A stretch of DNA of 64,000 bases from Thermoactinomyces mirandus (GCF_013868055.1 NZ_JACEOL010000023.1:1-64000); one strand, 5' to 3'. Counted from the stretch's first letter, positions 8,068 through 18,074 are shown. Program-made: numbers and translations. The notes: generated by a model from the letters alone, not told the origin.

Positions 8068-9759
8068 GTGACAGAATGGTGGAAAAAAGCGGTTGTCTAC
8101 CAAATCTATCCCAAAAGTTTTTATGACACAACCGGTAACGGTGTCGGGGATCTGAAAGGAATTACGCAGAAATTGCCTTACTTGAAACATCTGGGGGTCG
8201 ATGTTCTGTGGTTGACTCCCATCTACCAATCTCCACAAAGAGATCACGGCTATGATATCTGTGATTATCGCAAAATCGACGCAAGATACGGTACGATGGA
8301 AGATTTCAAGGAACTCCTTCAAGAGGCCCACACACACGATTTACGGGTAATTATGGATATGGTGGTCAACCACACTTCCACCGAGCATATCTGGTTCAGG
8401 AAATCCCGCTCTTCCAGGCAAAGCCCTTACCGGTCATTCTACATCTGGAAAGATGGCAGAGATGGGCATGAACCAAATAACTGGCAGTCGAAGTTTGGCG
8501 GTTCTGCCTGGCAGTGGGATGAACAGACGGGGCAATATTATCTGCATTTGTTCGACAAAACGCAGGCAGACCTGAATTGGGAAAATCCACAGTTGCGTCA
8601 AAAAATTTACGAAATAATGCGATGGTGGCTGGATCTGGAAGTAGACGGATTTCGTCTCGATGTAATCAACCTGATTTCCAAAGATCAGCGTTTTCCTGAT
8701 GATGACGGGTCAGTGCCGCCGGGAGACGGCCGCAAGTTTTATACAGACGGTCCCCGTATCCATGAATTTTTGCAAGAGATGAATCGAGAGGTTTTTTCCC
8801 GCTATGATATAATGACCGTTGGTGAAATGTCGTCAACTTCCATCCCCCATTGTATTCAATACACCCGTCCGGATCGTCATGAATTGAATATGATTTTTCA
8901 ATTCCACCACTTGAAAGTGGATTACCCTGACGGAAACAAGTGGAGCATTGGCCGGATGGATTTTCAGGCACTAAAACGGATTTTGTCCACCTGGCAAACA
9001 GAAATGCAAAAAGGCGGAGGCTGGAATACCCTCTTTTGGTGTAACCATGACCAGCCGCGGATTGTGTCACGCTATGGCGATGACAGGCGTTACCGCAAGG
9101 AATCGGCGAAAATGCTGGCAACCGCGATGCACATGATGCAGGGCACCCCGTTTATATACCAGGGAGAGGAAATCGGGATGACGAACCCTGACTTTGCATC
9201 AATCGATAACTATCGGGATGTGGAAACGCACAACATGTACCAAATAATGCGGAAACAAGGGAAAACCGAAGAAGATGTGATGCGGATCATCCGGCAAAAA
9301 TCACGGGATAACTCGCGGACTCCCATGCAATGGACGGATGAGCAGCATGGGGGATTTACCAGCGGAATACCCTGGATTCCCGCAGCTCCAAACTATAAGG
9401 AAGTCAATGTGAAACAGGCCCTGAACGATCCCGATTCGGTTTTTGCACACTACCGGCGCCTGATCCGGATGCGAAAGGAAATGGATATCGTGACCACCGG
9501 CATCTTTGAAGCCATCGACATTGATCATCCCGATGTTTTTTCCTATTTTCGCCATGGCCAGGGCGAAAAATTGCTGATCATTAACAATTTCCGTGCCTGT
9601 TCAACACAATGGAGCCTGCCCGATGCCCATTTGCTTGCGGACTGGAAAGGGGAAGCAATCCTTGCCAATTACCCGGACACCCCGCGCGACTGGAGGGAAA
9701 TTACCTTACGGCCTTACGAATCCATTGTTTATCGTTTAACAAAAACCAAGGAAATTTAA
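8068..9759 (+). CDS. treA: Alpha,alpha-phosphotrehalase
   Basis: 563 residues, GH13 family, very close along its length to B. subtilis TreA. It begins WWKKAVVYQIYPKSF. The nucleophile Asp is in GFRLDVIN (near 198), the acid Glu in TVGEMSS (near 253), and the third carboxylate in NHDQPR (near 329). KAESA-like YRKESAKMLATAMHMMQGTP and the C-terminal LRPYESIVYRL are typical. It hydrolyses trehalose 6-phosphate to glucose and glucose 6-phosphate in the cytosol. GTG start with AAGGAGG upstream, 20 bp after the transporter, so it is in one operon. Confidence 0.94.
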   Translation: MTEWWKKAVVYQIYPKSFYDTTGNGVGDLKGITQKLPYLKHLGVDVLWLTPIYQSPQRDHGYDICDYRKIDARYGTMEDFKELLQEAHTHDLRVIMDMVVNHTSTEHIWFRKSRSSRQSPYRSFYIWKDGRDGHEPNNWQSKFGGSAWQWDEQTGQYYLHLFDKTQADLNWENPQLRQKIYEIMRWWLDLEVDGFRLDVINLISKDQRFPDDDGSVPPGDGRKFYTDGPRIHEFLQEMNREVFSRYDIMTVGEMSSTSIPHCIQYTRPDRHELNMIFQFHHLKVDYPDGNKWSIGRMDFQALKRILSTWQTEMQKGGGWNTLFWCNHDQPRIVSRYGDDRRYRKESAKMLATAMHMMQGTPFIYQGEEIGMTNPDFASIDNYRDVETHNMYQIMRKQGKTEEDVMRIIRQKSRDNSRTPMQWTDEQHGGFTSGIPWIPAAPNYKEVNVKQALNDPDSVFAHYRRLIRMRKEMDIVTTGIFEAIDIDHPDVFSYFRHGQGEKLLIINNFRACSTQWSLPDAHLLADWKGEAILANYPDTPRDWREITLRPYESIVYRLTKTKEI

Positions 9760-9772
9760 GGGGAAAAAAGCG

Positions 9773-10483
9773 GTGAGCAATATCTATCTCTCGATTTATC
9801 GTGAACTTGCCCAGCAAATTGAAAAAGGAAAGTGGAAGACGGGGGGAAAGCTCCCGTCTGAAAAAGAACTTTCAGAACACTATGGAACTTCCCGCGAAAC
9901 CGTTCGCAAAGCGCTCAACCTGTTGTCGCAAAACGGCTATATTCAAAAAATCAAGGGAAAGGGTTCTTTTGTCCTGGGATTTAACCGGTATGACTTCCCG
10001 GTCTCGGGGCTGGTCGGTTTTAAGGAACTGCTCTCCAAGACAAAAAAGTCCTGGAAAACCTATATCCACGTATTGAAGCCGGCAATTTCGGATCCTTGCA
10101 TCAGTTCCCAACTCGGGCTAAAACGACCGGAACCCATCTGGGAAGTGGTTAGGGTGCGGGAAATCGACGGAGAAAAAATCATTCTGGATAAAGATTATTT
10201 TCGCCAGGAATATGTACCTGTGCTGACAGAGGACGTTTGCAAGGATTCCATTTATGAATATCTGGAAAAAAAGTGCAGCCTTCCCATCAGTTTTGCCAAG
10301 AAAGTGATTACGATTGAACGGATGACAGAAGAAGACAGGCAGTTGCTGGACCACCAGGAGGAAAGTTATGTAGCCGTCGTCCGCAATTATGTCTTTTTGG
10401 AAGACAACACTTTGTTCCAGTATACGGAATCCCGCCACCGTCCCGACAAGTTTCGATTTGTCGATTTTGCAAGACGCAACTGA
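9773..10483 (+). CDS. treR: GntR/HutC-family repressor of the trehalose operon
   Basis: 236 residues. An N-terminal GntR winged helix spans about 5-70 (GKWKTGGKLPSEKELSEHYG then SRETVRKALNLL). A C-terminal UTRA effector domain follows with DKDYFRQEYVP and ESRHRPDKFRFVDFARR, the signature end of TreR. Trehalose 6-phosphate is the expected inducer. GTG start, 13 bp after treA. The two palindromes ahead of the operon are its likely sites, so it also controls itself. Confidence 0.92.
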   Translation: MSNIYLSIYRELAQQIEKGKWKTGGKLPSEKELSEHYGTSRETVRKALNLLSQNGYIQKIKGKGSFVLGFNRYDFPVSGLVGFKELLSKTKKSWKTYIHVLKPAISDPCISSQLGLKRPEPIWEVVRVREIDGEKIILDKDYFRQEYVPVLTEDVCKDSIYEYLEKKCSLPISFAKKVITIERMTEEDRQLLDHQEESYVAVVRNYVFLEDNTLFQYTESRHRPDKFRFVDFARRN

Positions 10484-10664
10484 AAATTACAGACAAGGAC
10501 ACAAAATAAAAAGTTGATACGAATAATAATATGGAGTTCCGAGACCTTCTCATATCCGCCTGTTCTGTAAACAACAGGCAGGCCATTTTTAACCCAATCC
10601 CTTTTCCACAGCGTTTTCCTGGTGTCAGCCGCTCCATACAGGGGTGGCCTTCTATTTAAGCAAA

Positions 10665-10694
10665 GCCGTCCCTATGACAGGACGGCCCATTTTT
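10665..10694 (+). terminator. Terminator between treR and lipL (possibly shared)
   Basis: GCCGTCC (10665-10671) and GGACGGC (10680-10686) with a T-rich tail on the plus strand. It is 180 bp past treR and directly abuts the end of the convergent lipL, so it may stop both. Confidence 0.7.
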
Positions 10695-11527
10695 TATTTG
10701 TTTTCGGATTTTTCTTCCAGATAACGGTTTTTCAATTCTGTTACCGTCTTCTCAACCGATTCATTATACACAGGATCATAAATATTGATTTCCCTTGCCG
10801 GCCAAAACCCCTTGATCACTTCTTTGACCCGGGAAACGAACCACTCCGCGGTTACCGATTCCTCCCACTCTGCCAAAGCGGCCATCTGTGACGGTTTTAC
10901 AATCGGGAATTTCAGGCGTGTATCCCCGCCTGACGCCATGTCATAAAACTGTTTGACCTGCTCGCCTCGCGCTTCCCCGCTTCCTTCTACCAGAACAAAT
11001 GCCTGGATCACAAACGCTTTTGTCTGCCTTCTCTGGGCAATGCCGCAAAACTTTTTCCCCTGAATACTCAGATCAAAATTTCCCGGGCAGTACGATCCAA
11101 TTATTTCCCCTTTGCCGATTCCTGGAAAGATTGGTTTCAGACAGGATTGCATCAACTCATACATGATTTCAAAATCCCGATTTATTTCCATCTTCCCTCT
11201 GTCAGAAGGCAAAATCAGGGAAAGGTTCACAACCCCCGGGTCCAGGGGAACGACAGCACCGCCTGAATTGCGGACACCAACGCGGAAGCCGTTCGATTCC
11301 AGCCACCGGATCGCTTCAGGCGCATGTGGCAGTTTTCGGTCGCGAAGCCCCAGGATCATTGCATGTTGATGACGCCAAATATGGATTGCCGGAGCAAACC
11401 GGCCGCTTCCGACCTCACGGCAAATTGTTTCATCAAATGCGAATGGAAACAGGGCTTCCCCCGTTAACAAATTCGAAGATGTATCAATAATCTCCCGAAT
11501 TTCTTTGTAATCAACCCGTGCCATCAT
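10694..11527 (-). CDS. lipL: Octanoyl-[GcvH]:protein N-octanoyltransferase LipL
   Basis: 277 residues of the BPL/LPL (lipoate ligase) fold. RNSGGAVVPLDPGVVNLSL is the family core, and SYCPGNFDLSIQGKKFCGIAQRR carries the cysteine and lysine region seen in YwfL/LipL rather than LipM or LplA. LipL moves octanoyl groups from GcvH to E2 subunits, a step of lipoate assembly in Bacillus. The E2 at 39.4-40.6 kb would be a client. Start ATG at 11527 is preceded by AGAGGAG. The gene stands alone. Confidence 0.85.
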   Translation of the reverse strand: MMARVDYKEIREIIDTSSNLLTGEALFPFAFDETICREVGSGRFAPAIHIWRHQHAMILGLRDRKLPHAPEAIRWLESNGFRVGVRNSGGAVVPLDPGVVNLSLILPSDRGKMEINRDFEIMYELMQSCLKPIFPGIGKGEIIGSYCPGNFDLSIQGKKFCGIAQRRQTKAFVIQAFVLVEGSGEARGEQVKQFYDMASGGDTRLKFPIVKPSQMAALAEWEESVTAEWFVSRVKEVIKGFWPAREINIYDPVYNESVEKTVTELKNRYLEEKSENK

Positions 11528-11707
11528 TTCTGCTCCTCTTGTATGATTCATGCAGTACAGTACATTTTCAAATGCAGGATAACTTTCCTGTACAATCCCC
11601 GTTACTTTATTCCGATTTCCGCTTCAATGACATTTCAAACGCTGTCAACCGGGCCACCACTATTTTATATTTGCTTTAAAAGCATTTTCAAATAACATGA
11701 CCATTGT

Positions 11708-12460
11708 TTATTCCAATAACATCAAACTTCCTGCTACGGCAGGGGTCATGACCATCGCCGCTTTCAATAATCCCTGCGGCGCCAGGCGGGTAAATTTCGA
11801 TCCGAGATAGGCTCCCGTCATGGTCCCAAGCAGTACCTGAAACAGCAGGAGAACATCCAGATAGCCGACAAAGGAATAACCCATTCCTCCCCCGATGGCA
11901 ATCGGGAGAATGATCAGCATCGTAGTCCCGACAGACTGCCGGAGCGACAATCCGAGCAATACCAGCAGTCCAACCTGGATAAACGGTGTAGAGCCAACTC
12001 CAAACGTTCCCGCCAACAGGCCGGTTAAAAGCCCCAGCAAGACCGATTTCAGATGGCGATGGGAGGAAGCGGTAAAGACAGTCTCCTTTGGTTTGTCAGC
12101 ACGCTTTACCACAAACAGACGCAACAAAAGCATCAGCGAAGACAGAAAAAGCATGGCTGTCGTCAGCCAATACAACCGGGCAGCAGGAATCATGGCTGCA
12201 ATCCTTGAACCGCCAAAAGCGCCGACTGCTCCAAAAGCCCCTACCAAAATACCGGTTCGAAGTGAGATATTTCCTTCCCGGAAATGACCAAAAGTGCCGG
12301 AAAGAGTGGTAAAAGCCATTGATGCAAGCGCAGTGCCCAGCGCTACCTGAATCGGGACATGAAAGACCAGTGTAAGGATGGCTATGACAAAACCGGCGCC
12401 TCCAGCTCCAATAAAACCCAGCAATGTTCCGACAACAAACATTGTCAAAGTAATAAGCAC
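11708..12460 (-). CDS. TSUP-family (TauE/SafE) membrane transporter
   Basis: About 250 residues with seven or eight hydrophobic helices. It has the internal repeat characteristic of TauE/SafE proteins: GFIGAGGAGFVIAIL near the start and GLLAGTFGVGSTPFIQVGLL in the middle. Family members export sulfite, sulfoacetate or other organosulfur anions, and the substrate cannot be told here. GTG at 12460 is the likely start because GGAGG lies 8 bp ahead. It has its own transcription unit or is the tail of the operon to its right. Confidence 0.85.
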   Translation of the reverse strand: MLITLTMFVVGTLLGFIGAGGAGFVIAILTLVFHVPIQVALGTALASMAFTTLSGTFGHFREGNISLRTGILVGAFGAVGAFGGSRIAAMIPAARLYWLTTAMLFLSSLMLLLRLFVVKRADKPKETVFTASSHRHLKSVLLGLLTGLLAGTFGVGSTPFIQVGLLVLLGLSLRQSVGTTMLIILPIAIGGGMGYSFVGYLDVLLLFQVLLGTMTGAYLGSKFTRLAPQGLLKAAMVMTPAVAGSLMLLE

Positions 12461-12536
12461 GCTTCTCACCTCCCATTCCCTGTTAGTATAAATGATAAAA
12501 AATCCGCCCGCTCAAAAAGCAGGACGGACTGGTTTA

Positions 12537-12875
12537 CTATTGATCGGTCCCTTTATCCTGATGCAGACGCTTGTGCATCGACCGTAAAACTTCCCGGTAC
12601 TTTTCATCACTGTATTTCAAAGGATCTTTGACCGGTTTTTCTTTCACACCGGTTTGGGCTTTTAACCATTTTCGCAATACTTCCCGATACTCCGTATCCG
12701 AAATAGCATCAGATGATCCGGAAGAGGTAACAACAGGTTTATGTTGACGATCAGTTTCCGGCAAACTCCATTTTCTTTCCGTTTTTTTCTTTTTGCCGGA
12801 ACGAGAATTGATGACATACAAAACAATTCCGCCAACAATGACCAGTACAGCATAGAAGAGAATCAGGTAAGTCAA
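12537..12875 (-). CDS. Small membrane-anchored protein with two EYREVLR-type repeats
   Basis: 112 residues. A single N-terminal membrane helix (about residues 2-23) is followed by a basic stretch KKKKTERK and a soluble tail. The tail holds two similar blocks: SDTEYREVLRKWLK (about 60-73) and SDEKYREVLRSMHKRL (about 88-103), which look like SHOCT-type short oligomerisation helices. TTG start after GAGGGAAG. It closely follows the flavodoxin gene and may be in the same operon. I do not recognise a specific function. Confidence 0.65.
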   Translation of the reverse strand: MTYLILFYAVLVIVGGIVLYVINSRSGKKKKTERKWSLPETDRQHKPVVTSSGSSDAISDTEYREVLRKWLKAQTGVKEKPVKDPLKYSDEKYREVLRSMHKRLHQDKGTDQ

Positions 12876-12896
12876 TTTACTTCCCTCACTTTAACT

Positions 12897-13439
12897 TTAC
12901 TTCAGCTTCCTGGCAACCTCGGCTACCCGGCGCCCCAGGGTCCTTCCCAAAGCCTGGTCATTTTCTGTCGGAGATGAATCGCTTTGTTCATCATCCAAAT
13001 CAACCGGACAGGTAACAGCCAGACCATAATAGGAACCCAGCAATACATTTTCAGGCAGATTACCGGGCAAACCGACAATAATCATTCCGTTATGGAGCAT
13101 TGGAGTAATCAGGTTCCACAGAGTCATTTCCGCCCCGCCATGAACCGTAGCCGTTGTGCAGAAAACGGCTCCCACTTTGCCAACCAGTTTTCCTTCTGCC
13201 CACATATGGCCAAGACGGTCAATCCAGGCTTTCAAACCGGAGCTGATCGTGCCAAAATGCCCGGGACAACCCCAGATGATGGCATCTGCTTCATGCAGTT
13301 CCTGTATATCCGCTTCATCGACATGATAAAGGCAAACTTCCGCTTCTTCTGCTTCGCGCACCCCTTCAGCAATGGATTCCGCAACCTTTCGGGTATGCCC
13401 GCCTTCACTGTCATATATCACAAAAACTTTCATTTTCAT
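12897..13439 (-). CDS. Flavodoxin-family / WrbA-like NAD(P)H:quinone oxidoreductase
   Basis: 180 residues with the FMN-binding loop [19 protein letters not shown] at the N-terminus, [20 protein letters not shown] in the middle and [11 protein letters not shown] near 110, all WrbA/flavodoxin-like features. WrbA enzymes reduce quinones by two electrons, limiting redox cycling. The start ATG overlaps the stop of the MFS pump by 4 bp (ATGA), so it is translationally coupled to efflux. That suggests a joint role against redox-active or quinone-like toxins. Confidence 0.85.
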   Translation of the reverse strand: MKMKVFVIYDSEGGHTRKVAESIAEGVREAEEAEVCLYHVDEADIQELHEADAIIWGCPGHFGTISSGLKAWIDRLGHMWAEGKLVGKVGAVFCTTATVHGGAEMTLWNLITPMLHNGMIIVGLPGNLPENVLLGSYYGLAVTCPVDLDDEQSDSSPTENDQALGRTLGRRVAEVARKLK

Positions 13440-15019
13440 ATTTCCCCCTTGATCGGCTCAAGTTTTTTCCGTTTCTTTGCCAAGGACCGGGACAAAATGT
13501 TGTCTTTCCGGACATCCCGCATAAAGAAACTGAGCACAAGACCGACAAAAGCAAATAGAGTTGCCCAAACAAACGCATCGTTGATTCCCATGACAGACGC
13601 ATACTGGCTGGCCTGCCCGTACAAGGCATCTGTCAGCAACCCCTGGGCATGTTCCTGCGGCAACCCGAGGGACTGGGCAAAAAAGCCTGAATAGGCATGG
13701 AAATGATCACTGTACGCCGGGTCCATCAGATTGGCCTGTTCACTAAATTTCCCCAGATGATACTGTGCCCGCATCGCAAAAATGGTGGTAAAAACACTGA
13801 TTCCCAACGATCCGGCAATTTGCCGGGTCGTGTTTGCCATCGCCGTTCCGTGGCTGTTCATTTCACTTGGCAGCTGGTTGAGGCCGGCCGTCATGATCGG
13901 CATCATCATTAACGACATGCCAAAGGAACGAATCATGTAGATCATGAGAATGTAAGCATAACTGGTCTCCAACGTTAAATGGGTAAATTCATAAGTGGTG
14001 ATGGTGGTGATCAGCAACCCGGCAGTTGCCAGCGGCCGGGGTCCCACTTTGTCAAACAGGATTCCGGAGACCGGTGACATGATTCCCATGATGATCGCTC
14101 CCGGCATCAGCAACAACCCGGACTCAAAAGCAGTAAAACCGCGCAGGTTTTGCAGGTAAATGGGCAGCAGGAACATTCCCGAAAACATGGCAACCGTCAC
14201 AATCACATTTATAATACAGGATAACGTAAACATGTCGTATTTGAAAACATCAAAATTAAGCATGGGATTCCTGGAACGATGCTGCAATACAACAAACAGA
14301 CTGATAAAGAAAACGCCCAGCGACAAGGCCGCGACAACGACCGGATCGCTCCACTCCTTATTGCCGGCTTCACTCAGTCCATACAGCAGCAGTCCGACAC
14401 CAAGCGATGACGTGATGGCACCCCAGAAATCAAAAGCCGGTTTCGTCTCTTTTTGCAGAGTGTTTTTCAAAAGGAAAAAGGCTACAATTGTCACGATCAC
14501 ACCGAGAGGCACCATGGCATGAAATAAAATGCGCCAGTCGTAGTTTTCAATAACCCATCCCGCCAGCGTGGGACCTACCGCCGGAGCAAAAATCATGCCA
14601 AGTCCAAAAATCCCCATACCTTTCCCCCGCGCCTCCGGAGGAAAAATGTAGAGAGTGATGACCATCACCAATGGCATAAGAATACCTGCCCCCATTGCCT
14701 GGACCAGACGCCCGGTTAACATGACGGAAAAAGAAGGTGCTATTCCGCAAACCAGGGACCCCGCCGTGAAAAATATCATCGAAGCGAGAAAAAGCTGGCG
14801 TGTCCCGAATCGATCAACCAGATAGGCCGTCAATGGAATCAGGATTCCATTGACGAGCATATAACCCGTTAACAGCCATTGCGCGGTGCTTGCCGTTACA
14901 TGAAACTCATGAATCAGATGGGGAATGGCGACATTGAGCAAAGTCTGGTTCAGCAGCGCCAGAAAAACCCCCATCATCAAAACGATGATCAATGGGAGAT
15001 GTTTGTAAACTCTTCCCAT
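13436..15019 (-). CDS. DHA2 (EmrB/QacA) family MFS multidrug efflux pump
   Basis: 527 residues, about 14 membrane helices. The motif A region is [12 protein letters not shown]. Motif C of drug antiporters is [20 protein letters not shown]. The C-terminal tail is basic ([14 protein letters not shown]). It exports drugs by proton antiport and works with the two adaptor proteins encoded upstream. Start ATG follows GGAGGGAAACAGA. Confidence 0.93.
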   Translation of the reverse strand: MGRVYKHLPLIIVLMMGVFLALLNQTLLNVAIPHLIHEFHVTASTAQWLLTGYMLVNGILIPLTAYLVDRFGTRQLFLASMIFFTAGSLVCGIAPSFSVMLTGRLVQAMGAGILMPLVMVITLYIFPPEARGKGMGIFGLGMIFAPAVGPTLAGWVIENYDWRILFHAMVPLGVIVTIVAFFLLKNTLQKETKPAFDFWGAITSSLGVGLLLYGLSEAGNKEWSDPVVVAALSLGVFFISLFVVLQHRSRNPMLNFDVFKYDMFTLSCIINVIVTVAMFSGMFLLPIYLQNLRGFTAFESGLLLMPGAIIMGIMSPVSGILFDKVGPRPLATAGLLITTITTYEFTHLTLETSYAYILMIYMIRSFGMSLMMMPIMTAGLNQLPSEMNSHGTAMANTTRQIAGSLGISVFTTIFAMRAQYHLGKFSEQANLMDPAYSDHFHAYSGFFAQSLGLPQEHAQGLLTDALYGQASQYASVMGINDAFVWATLFAFVGLVLSFFMRDVRKDNILSRSLAKKRKKLEPIKGEI

Positions 15020-15052
15020 TCTGTTTCCCTCCTTTCCCGGTTTTTATCAGTT

Positions 15053-15688
15053 TTATTTATGAATTCGAACAGTCGCATTCATCCCGGGCAAGATCGTATC
15101 GGGATAGCTTTTCATTTCGATCATTACCGGGATATGCTGTGTCACCCTGTTATAATCCCCGCTTGCCGGTTGCTGCGGCAACAGAGAAAAGGTGGAATTG
15201 GTAGCTTTCCCGATTTTCGCAACGGTTCCCTTGATCTTCGTATTTCCTTCCGCATCCACGGTAATATCCACTTCCTGGCCAACACTGACATCTTTTATCA
15301 CCGTTTCCTCGATGTTGGCCTCAATATAGAGATTACCCAGATTGGCAACCTGTGCCAAAGTTTGCCCGGCTGCAGCCATTTGACCTGTTGAAAATTCGCT
15401 TTTTATAATTGTTCCGTCAATTGGCGAAGCAATATCAAGCATTTGCTGCCCTGTATTGATCCTGCCAAGGACCTGACCTTTTCTGACTTCCTGTCCTTCT
15501 TCAGCCTGCCAATCCTCCAGCATCCCGTTACCAAGGGAAGAAATGGAGACAATATCGCCTTTTACCTTGGCATCTTCAGTCCGGATGAAATTGGATTGCA
15601 TATAATAGTAATAATAGCCTCCAATACCCAGACCTACTATAATCAGGAAGACCAATGCATTTATCAGGATCAGACGTCCAGTTTTCAT
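15053..15688 (-). CDS. HlyD/EmrA-type membrane-fusion adaptor (short form)
   Basis: 211 residues. An N-terminal membrane helix (about 7-28) is followed by a biotinyl-lipoyl-like half motif (AKVKGDIVSISSLGNGML ... GQVLGRINTGQ) and a beta-barrel with IEANIEETVIKDVSVGQEVD. It lacks the long coiled-coil hairpin of Gram-negative EmrA (~390 residues), as expected where there is no outer membrane. It probably pairs with the MFS pump immediately downstream. Confidence 0.85.
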   Translation of the reverse strand: MKTGRLILINALVFLIIVGLGIGGYYYYYMQSNFIRTEDAKVKGDIVSISSLGNGMLEDWQAEEGQEVRKGQVLGRINTGQQMLDIASPIDGTIIKSEFSTGQMAAAGQTLAQVANLGNLYIEANIEETVIKDVSVGQEVDITVDAEGNTKIKGTVAKIGKATNSTFSLLPQQPASGDYNRVTQHIPVMIEMKSYPDTILPGMNATVRIHK

Positions 15689-15714
15689 AACAAATCACCT
15701 TTCTCATCCACAAT

Positions 15715-16365
15715 TTATGACTTTTGAATTTTTACCTTCGCATTCATTCCGGGAATCAATTCCACATTGTTCGGGGAATCAATGGAAATTTGAACAGGAA
15801 CCCGCTGGGCTTCTTTTGTCTGTTCCTGGCTGAATCCGGATGACTCCGCCAGATTCCCGGCCATGGCTCCTGTTTTTTGGACATATCCGGTAAAAACGCG
15901 CCCTTTATAGGCATCCAACGTAATTTCCACTTTTCCTCCCGGTTCAACCCGATCGATATCCTTTTCATCAATATAGGCCAGAATGTATATGTTCGATAAA
16001 TCAGCGGCGAAAGCAATCGGGCGGTCCGGCTTTACCATTTCTCCAACAACAGCATTGCTTTTCAGAAGGACACCGGATACGGGTGAAACAATCGGATGCG
16101 AGGTTGGTGAGGGATACTCCTCTGCAGAATTCAGGCCGGAAAAAAGAGTTGTTTCCGCTCCCAATTGCTTTCCTTGCCCAACTCTCTCCCCTTCCTCTGC
16201 AGACCACTGGCTGAGGATTCCTGTCTGATCAGCATAGATCGGAACCATGTCAGCTTTTACCTGGGCAATTTCACTGTGAACGTATAATGACTGGTGAGAA
16301 AAGTAGTAAAAAGCCCCGGCAATCATCCCCAAAGCATAAAGAACTAATATGGCATTAACCAGCAT
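15715..16365 (-). CDS. Second HlyD/EmrA-type adaptor
   Basis: 216 residues, a diverged paralog of the next gene. N-terminal membrane helix, AQVKADMVPIYADQTGILSQ lipoyl half, HPIVSPVSGVLLKSNAVVGE second half, then IDEKDIDRVEPGGKVEITLD barrel and the end PGMNAKVKIQKS. The open frame continues to TTG at 16374, but ATG at 16365 has GAGG at a better distance. It starts right at the marR stop, so it is coupled to the regulator. Confidence 0.82.
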   Translation of the reverse strand: MLVNAILVLYALGMIAGAFYYFSHQSLYVHSEIAQVKADMVPIYADQTGILSQWSAEEGERVGQGKQLGAETTLFSGLNSAEEYPSPTSHPIVSPVSGVLLKSNAVVGEMVKPDRPIAFAADLSNIYILAYIDEKDIDRVEPGGKVEITLDAYKGRVFTGYVQKTGAMAGNLAESSGFSQEQTKEAQRVPVQISIDSPNNVELIPGMNAKVKIQKS

Positions 16366-16370
16366 TCGTT

Positions 16371-16847
16371 TCAAGCCTCAGGCCTCCTCTCTTTTTTGGA
16401 CGGCAAGTAAAATGATTCGACCAACAGATGCAATTTTTCGATCAGTACATCGATCTCTTCCGGAGTGAGATGAATCTTCTCCAAATGTTTACTGATCTTT
16501 CTGGTTTGCGAGTTTGAAATTTCCTCGATCATTTTTTTGCTTCTTTCGCTTAAGCAAATCCAGATAATGCGGCGATCTTTTTTGTCCCGTTTCCGTAAAA
16601 TCATCCCCATCTGTTCCAAACGGTCCAGCATTCCACTCAGCGAACTGGCAGATATTTCTAATTTTTCTATAATTTCAGCCGATGTGCGGGGTTCTTTTAT
16701 CTTTAACTGATGAATCACCCGCGCATGGGAGAAGGTCAAGTGATAACCTTTTAATTCTTCCAACAGCAAAAGGTGATAGATGGCCACGACCCTGTTAAAA
16801 ACGTAAAGCAAGTCTCTTATTTGCCTATCTGAATACAATTGCTTCAC
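16371..16847 (-). CDS. MarR-family transcriptional regulator of the efflux operon
   Basis: 158 residues. A central winged helix shows TSAEIIEKLEISASSLSGMLDRLEQMG (helix-turn-helix) and RKRDKKDRRIIWICLSERSKK (wing with the DxRxxx signature). Flanking helices would form the dimer interface. First gene of the efflux operon, so it likely represses it until a phenolic or drug ligand binds. The start is GTG 16847 or TTG 16838. The latter has GAGG 8 bp upstream. Confidence 0.9.
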   Translation of the reverse strand: MKQLYSDRQIRDLLYVFNRVVAIYHLLLLEELKGYHLTFSHARVIHQLKIKEPRTSAEIIEKLEISASSLSGMLDRLEQMGMILRKRDKKDRRIIWICLSERSKKMIEEISNSQTRKISKHLEKIHLTPEEIDVLIEKLHLLVESFYLPSKKERRPEA

Positions 16848-16858
16848 CTCAATAATAT

Positions 16859-16871
16859 TTCGATTATCGAA
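16859..16871. promoter_or_regulatory. Candidate MarR operator
   Basis: Palindrome TTCGATTATCGAA with one central base, 11-12 bp before the marR start, in an AT-rich promoter region. Dyads like this are typical MarR sites. Confidence 0.5.
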
Positions 16872-17171
16872 TGATTAATATACTAAAATAAATTAGGTGA
16901 TAAGTCAATAACTTTTACCAAATTTTTTCCGAAAAAACCTATTTAACGAGAAAACAAAATATGCAAAAATATTTTGCGGGAAATTTTCCTGTAACTCCAT
17001 AAAAATTTTTCTTACTTTTAAGCATTAAAATAATAAACGAACAAATAAAAAAATATGATATAATATGGAATCAGGGTGCAATAACAAGAGCTGCAAAAAA
17101 ATAAATTGCCTTTTTCAACAACCTGATCCCCTTTTCGGTTAAAAAATTTGTCCCAAAGGGGGTTGAAACAT

Positions 17172-18074
17172 ATGGAGTTGCAAGCTTCTCTTGAAAATAA
17201 AAGCCAAACTGTTACAAAACCGAAAAAGTTGACTTGGTTAAGAATTTTAAAAAGATCTGTCTTTATCATGACAGGTGCTTTTTTAGTTGCCGTTGGTCTG
17301 GAAATTTTCCTCGTTCCCAATCAGGTTATTGATGGTGGCATTGTTGGTATTTCTATCATCACCTCTCATTTAACCCACTTGAATCTTGGCTTGCTGTTAT
17401 TTGTTCTAAATCTCCCGTTTCTCTTTCTCGGGTATAAACAAATCGGCAAAACCTTTGCTTTTTCGACTTTATTTGGCATCATCGTCTTATCGGTCGGTAC
17501 GAACCTGTTGCACTCTGTTCCCGGTCTGACTCACGACCCGCTTCTGGCCTCTGTTTTTGGCGGCATTATTCTGGGAGTTGGCGTCGGTTTGGTGATCCGT
17601 TACGGCGGTTCGCTGGATGGAACAGAAATTTTATCCATTCTGATCAATAAAAGACTTCCTTTTTCCGTTGGCCAGCTTGTGATGTTTTTCAATCTGTTTA
17701 TTCTGAGCAGTGCAGGATTTGTGTTTGGCTGGGACCGGGCCATGTATTCACTTATGACCTATTTCATTGCTTTTAAAGTAATTGATATTACGATTGAAGG
17801 TTTTGATGAGACAAAATCTGTCTGGATTATCAGTGATAAAACCGAAGAATTGGGAAATACGATTCTTTATCGTTTAGGCCGCGGAGTCACTTACTTGTCC
17901 GGTGAAGGAGCCTATACCGGCGACTCGAAAAAAGTAATCTTTTGTGTTGTCACAAGATTGGAAGAAGCGAAATTAAAATCCATTGTAGAAGAGGTTGACC
18001 CGAATGCCTTCCTGGCTATCGGAAATATCCATGATGTTCAAGGCGGTCAGTTTAAAAAGAGAGATATTCACTAA
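17172..18074 (+). CDS. YitT-family membrane protein (DUF161/DUF2179)
   Basis: 300 residues from ATG at 17172 (AAAGGGGG 9 bp upstream; an earlier TTG at 17148 is less likely). Five or six membrane helices form the YitT_membrane domain, with LEIFLVPNQVIDGGIVGISI and a second similar GGIILGVGVGLVIRYGGSLDG. A C-terminal soluble DUF2179 domain (about 215-295) has GRGVTYLSGEGAYTGDSKKV. The family is common in Firmicutes; the molecular function is unknown. Monocistronic, ended by a strong terminator. Confidence 0.9.
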   Translation: MELQASLENKSQTVTKPKKLTWLRILKRSVFIMTGAFLVAVGLEIFLVPNQVIDGGIVGISIITSHLTHLNLGLLLFVLNLPFLFLGYKQIGKTFAFSTLFGIIVLSVGTNLLHSVPGLTHDPLLASVFGGIILGVGVGLVIRYGGSLDGTEILSILINKRLPFSVGQLVMFFNLFILSSAGFVFGWDRAMYSLMTYFIAFKVIDITIEGFDETKSVWIISDKTEELGNTILYRLGRGVTYLSGEGAYTGDSKKVIFCVVTRLEEAKLKSIVEEVDPNAFLAIGNIHDVQGGQFKKRDIH

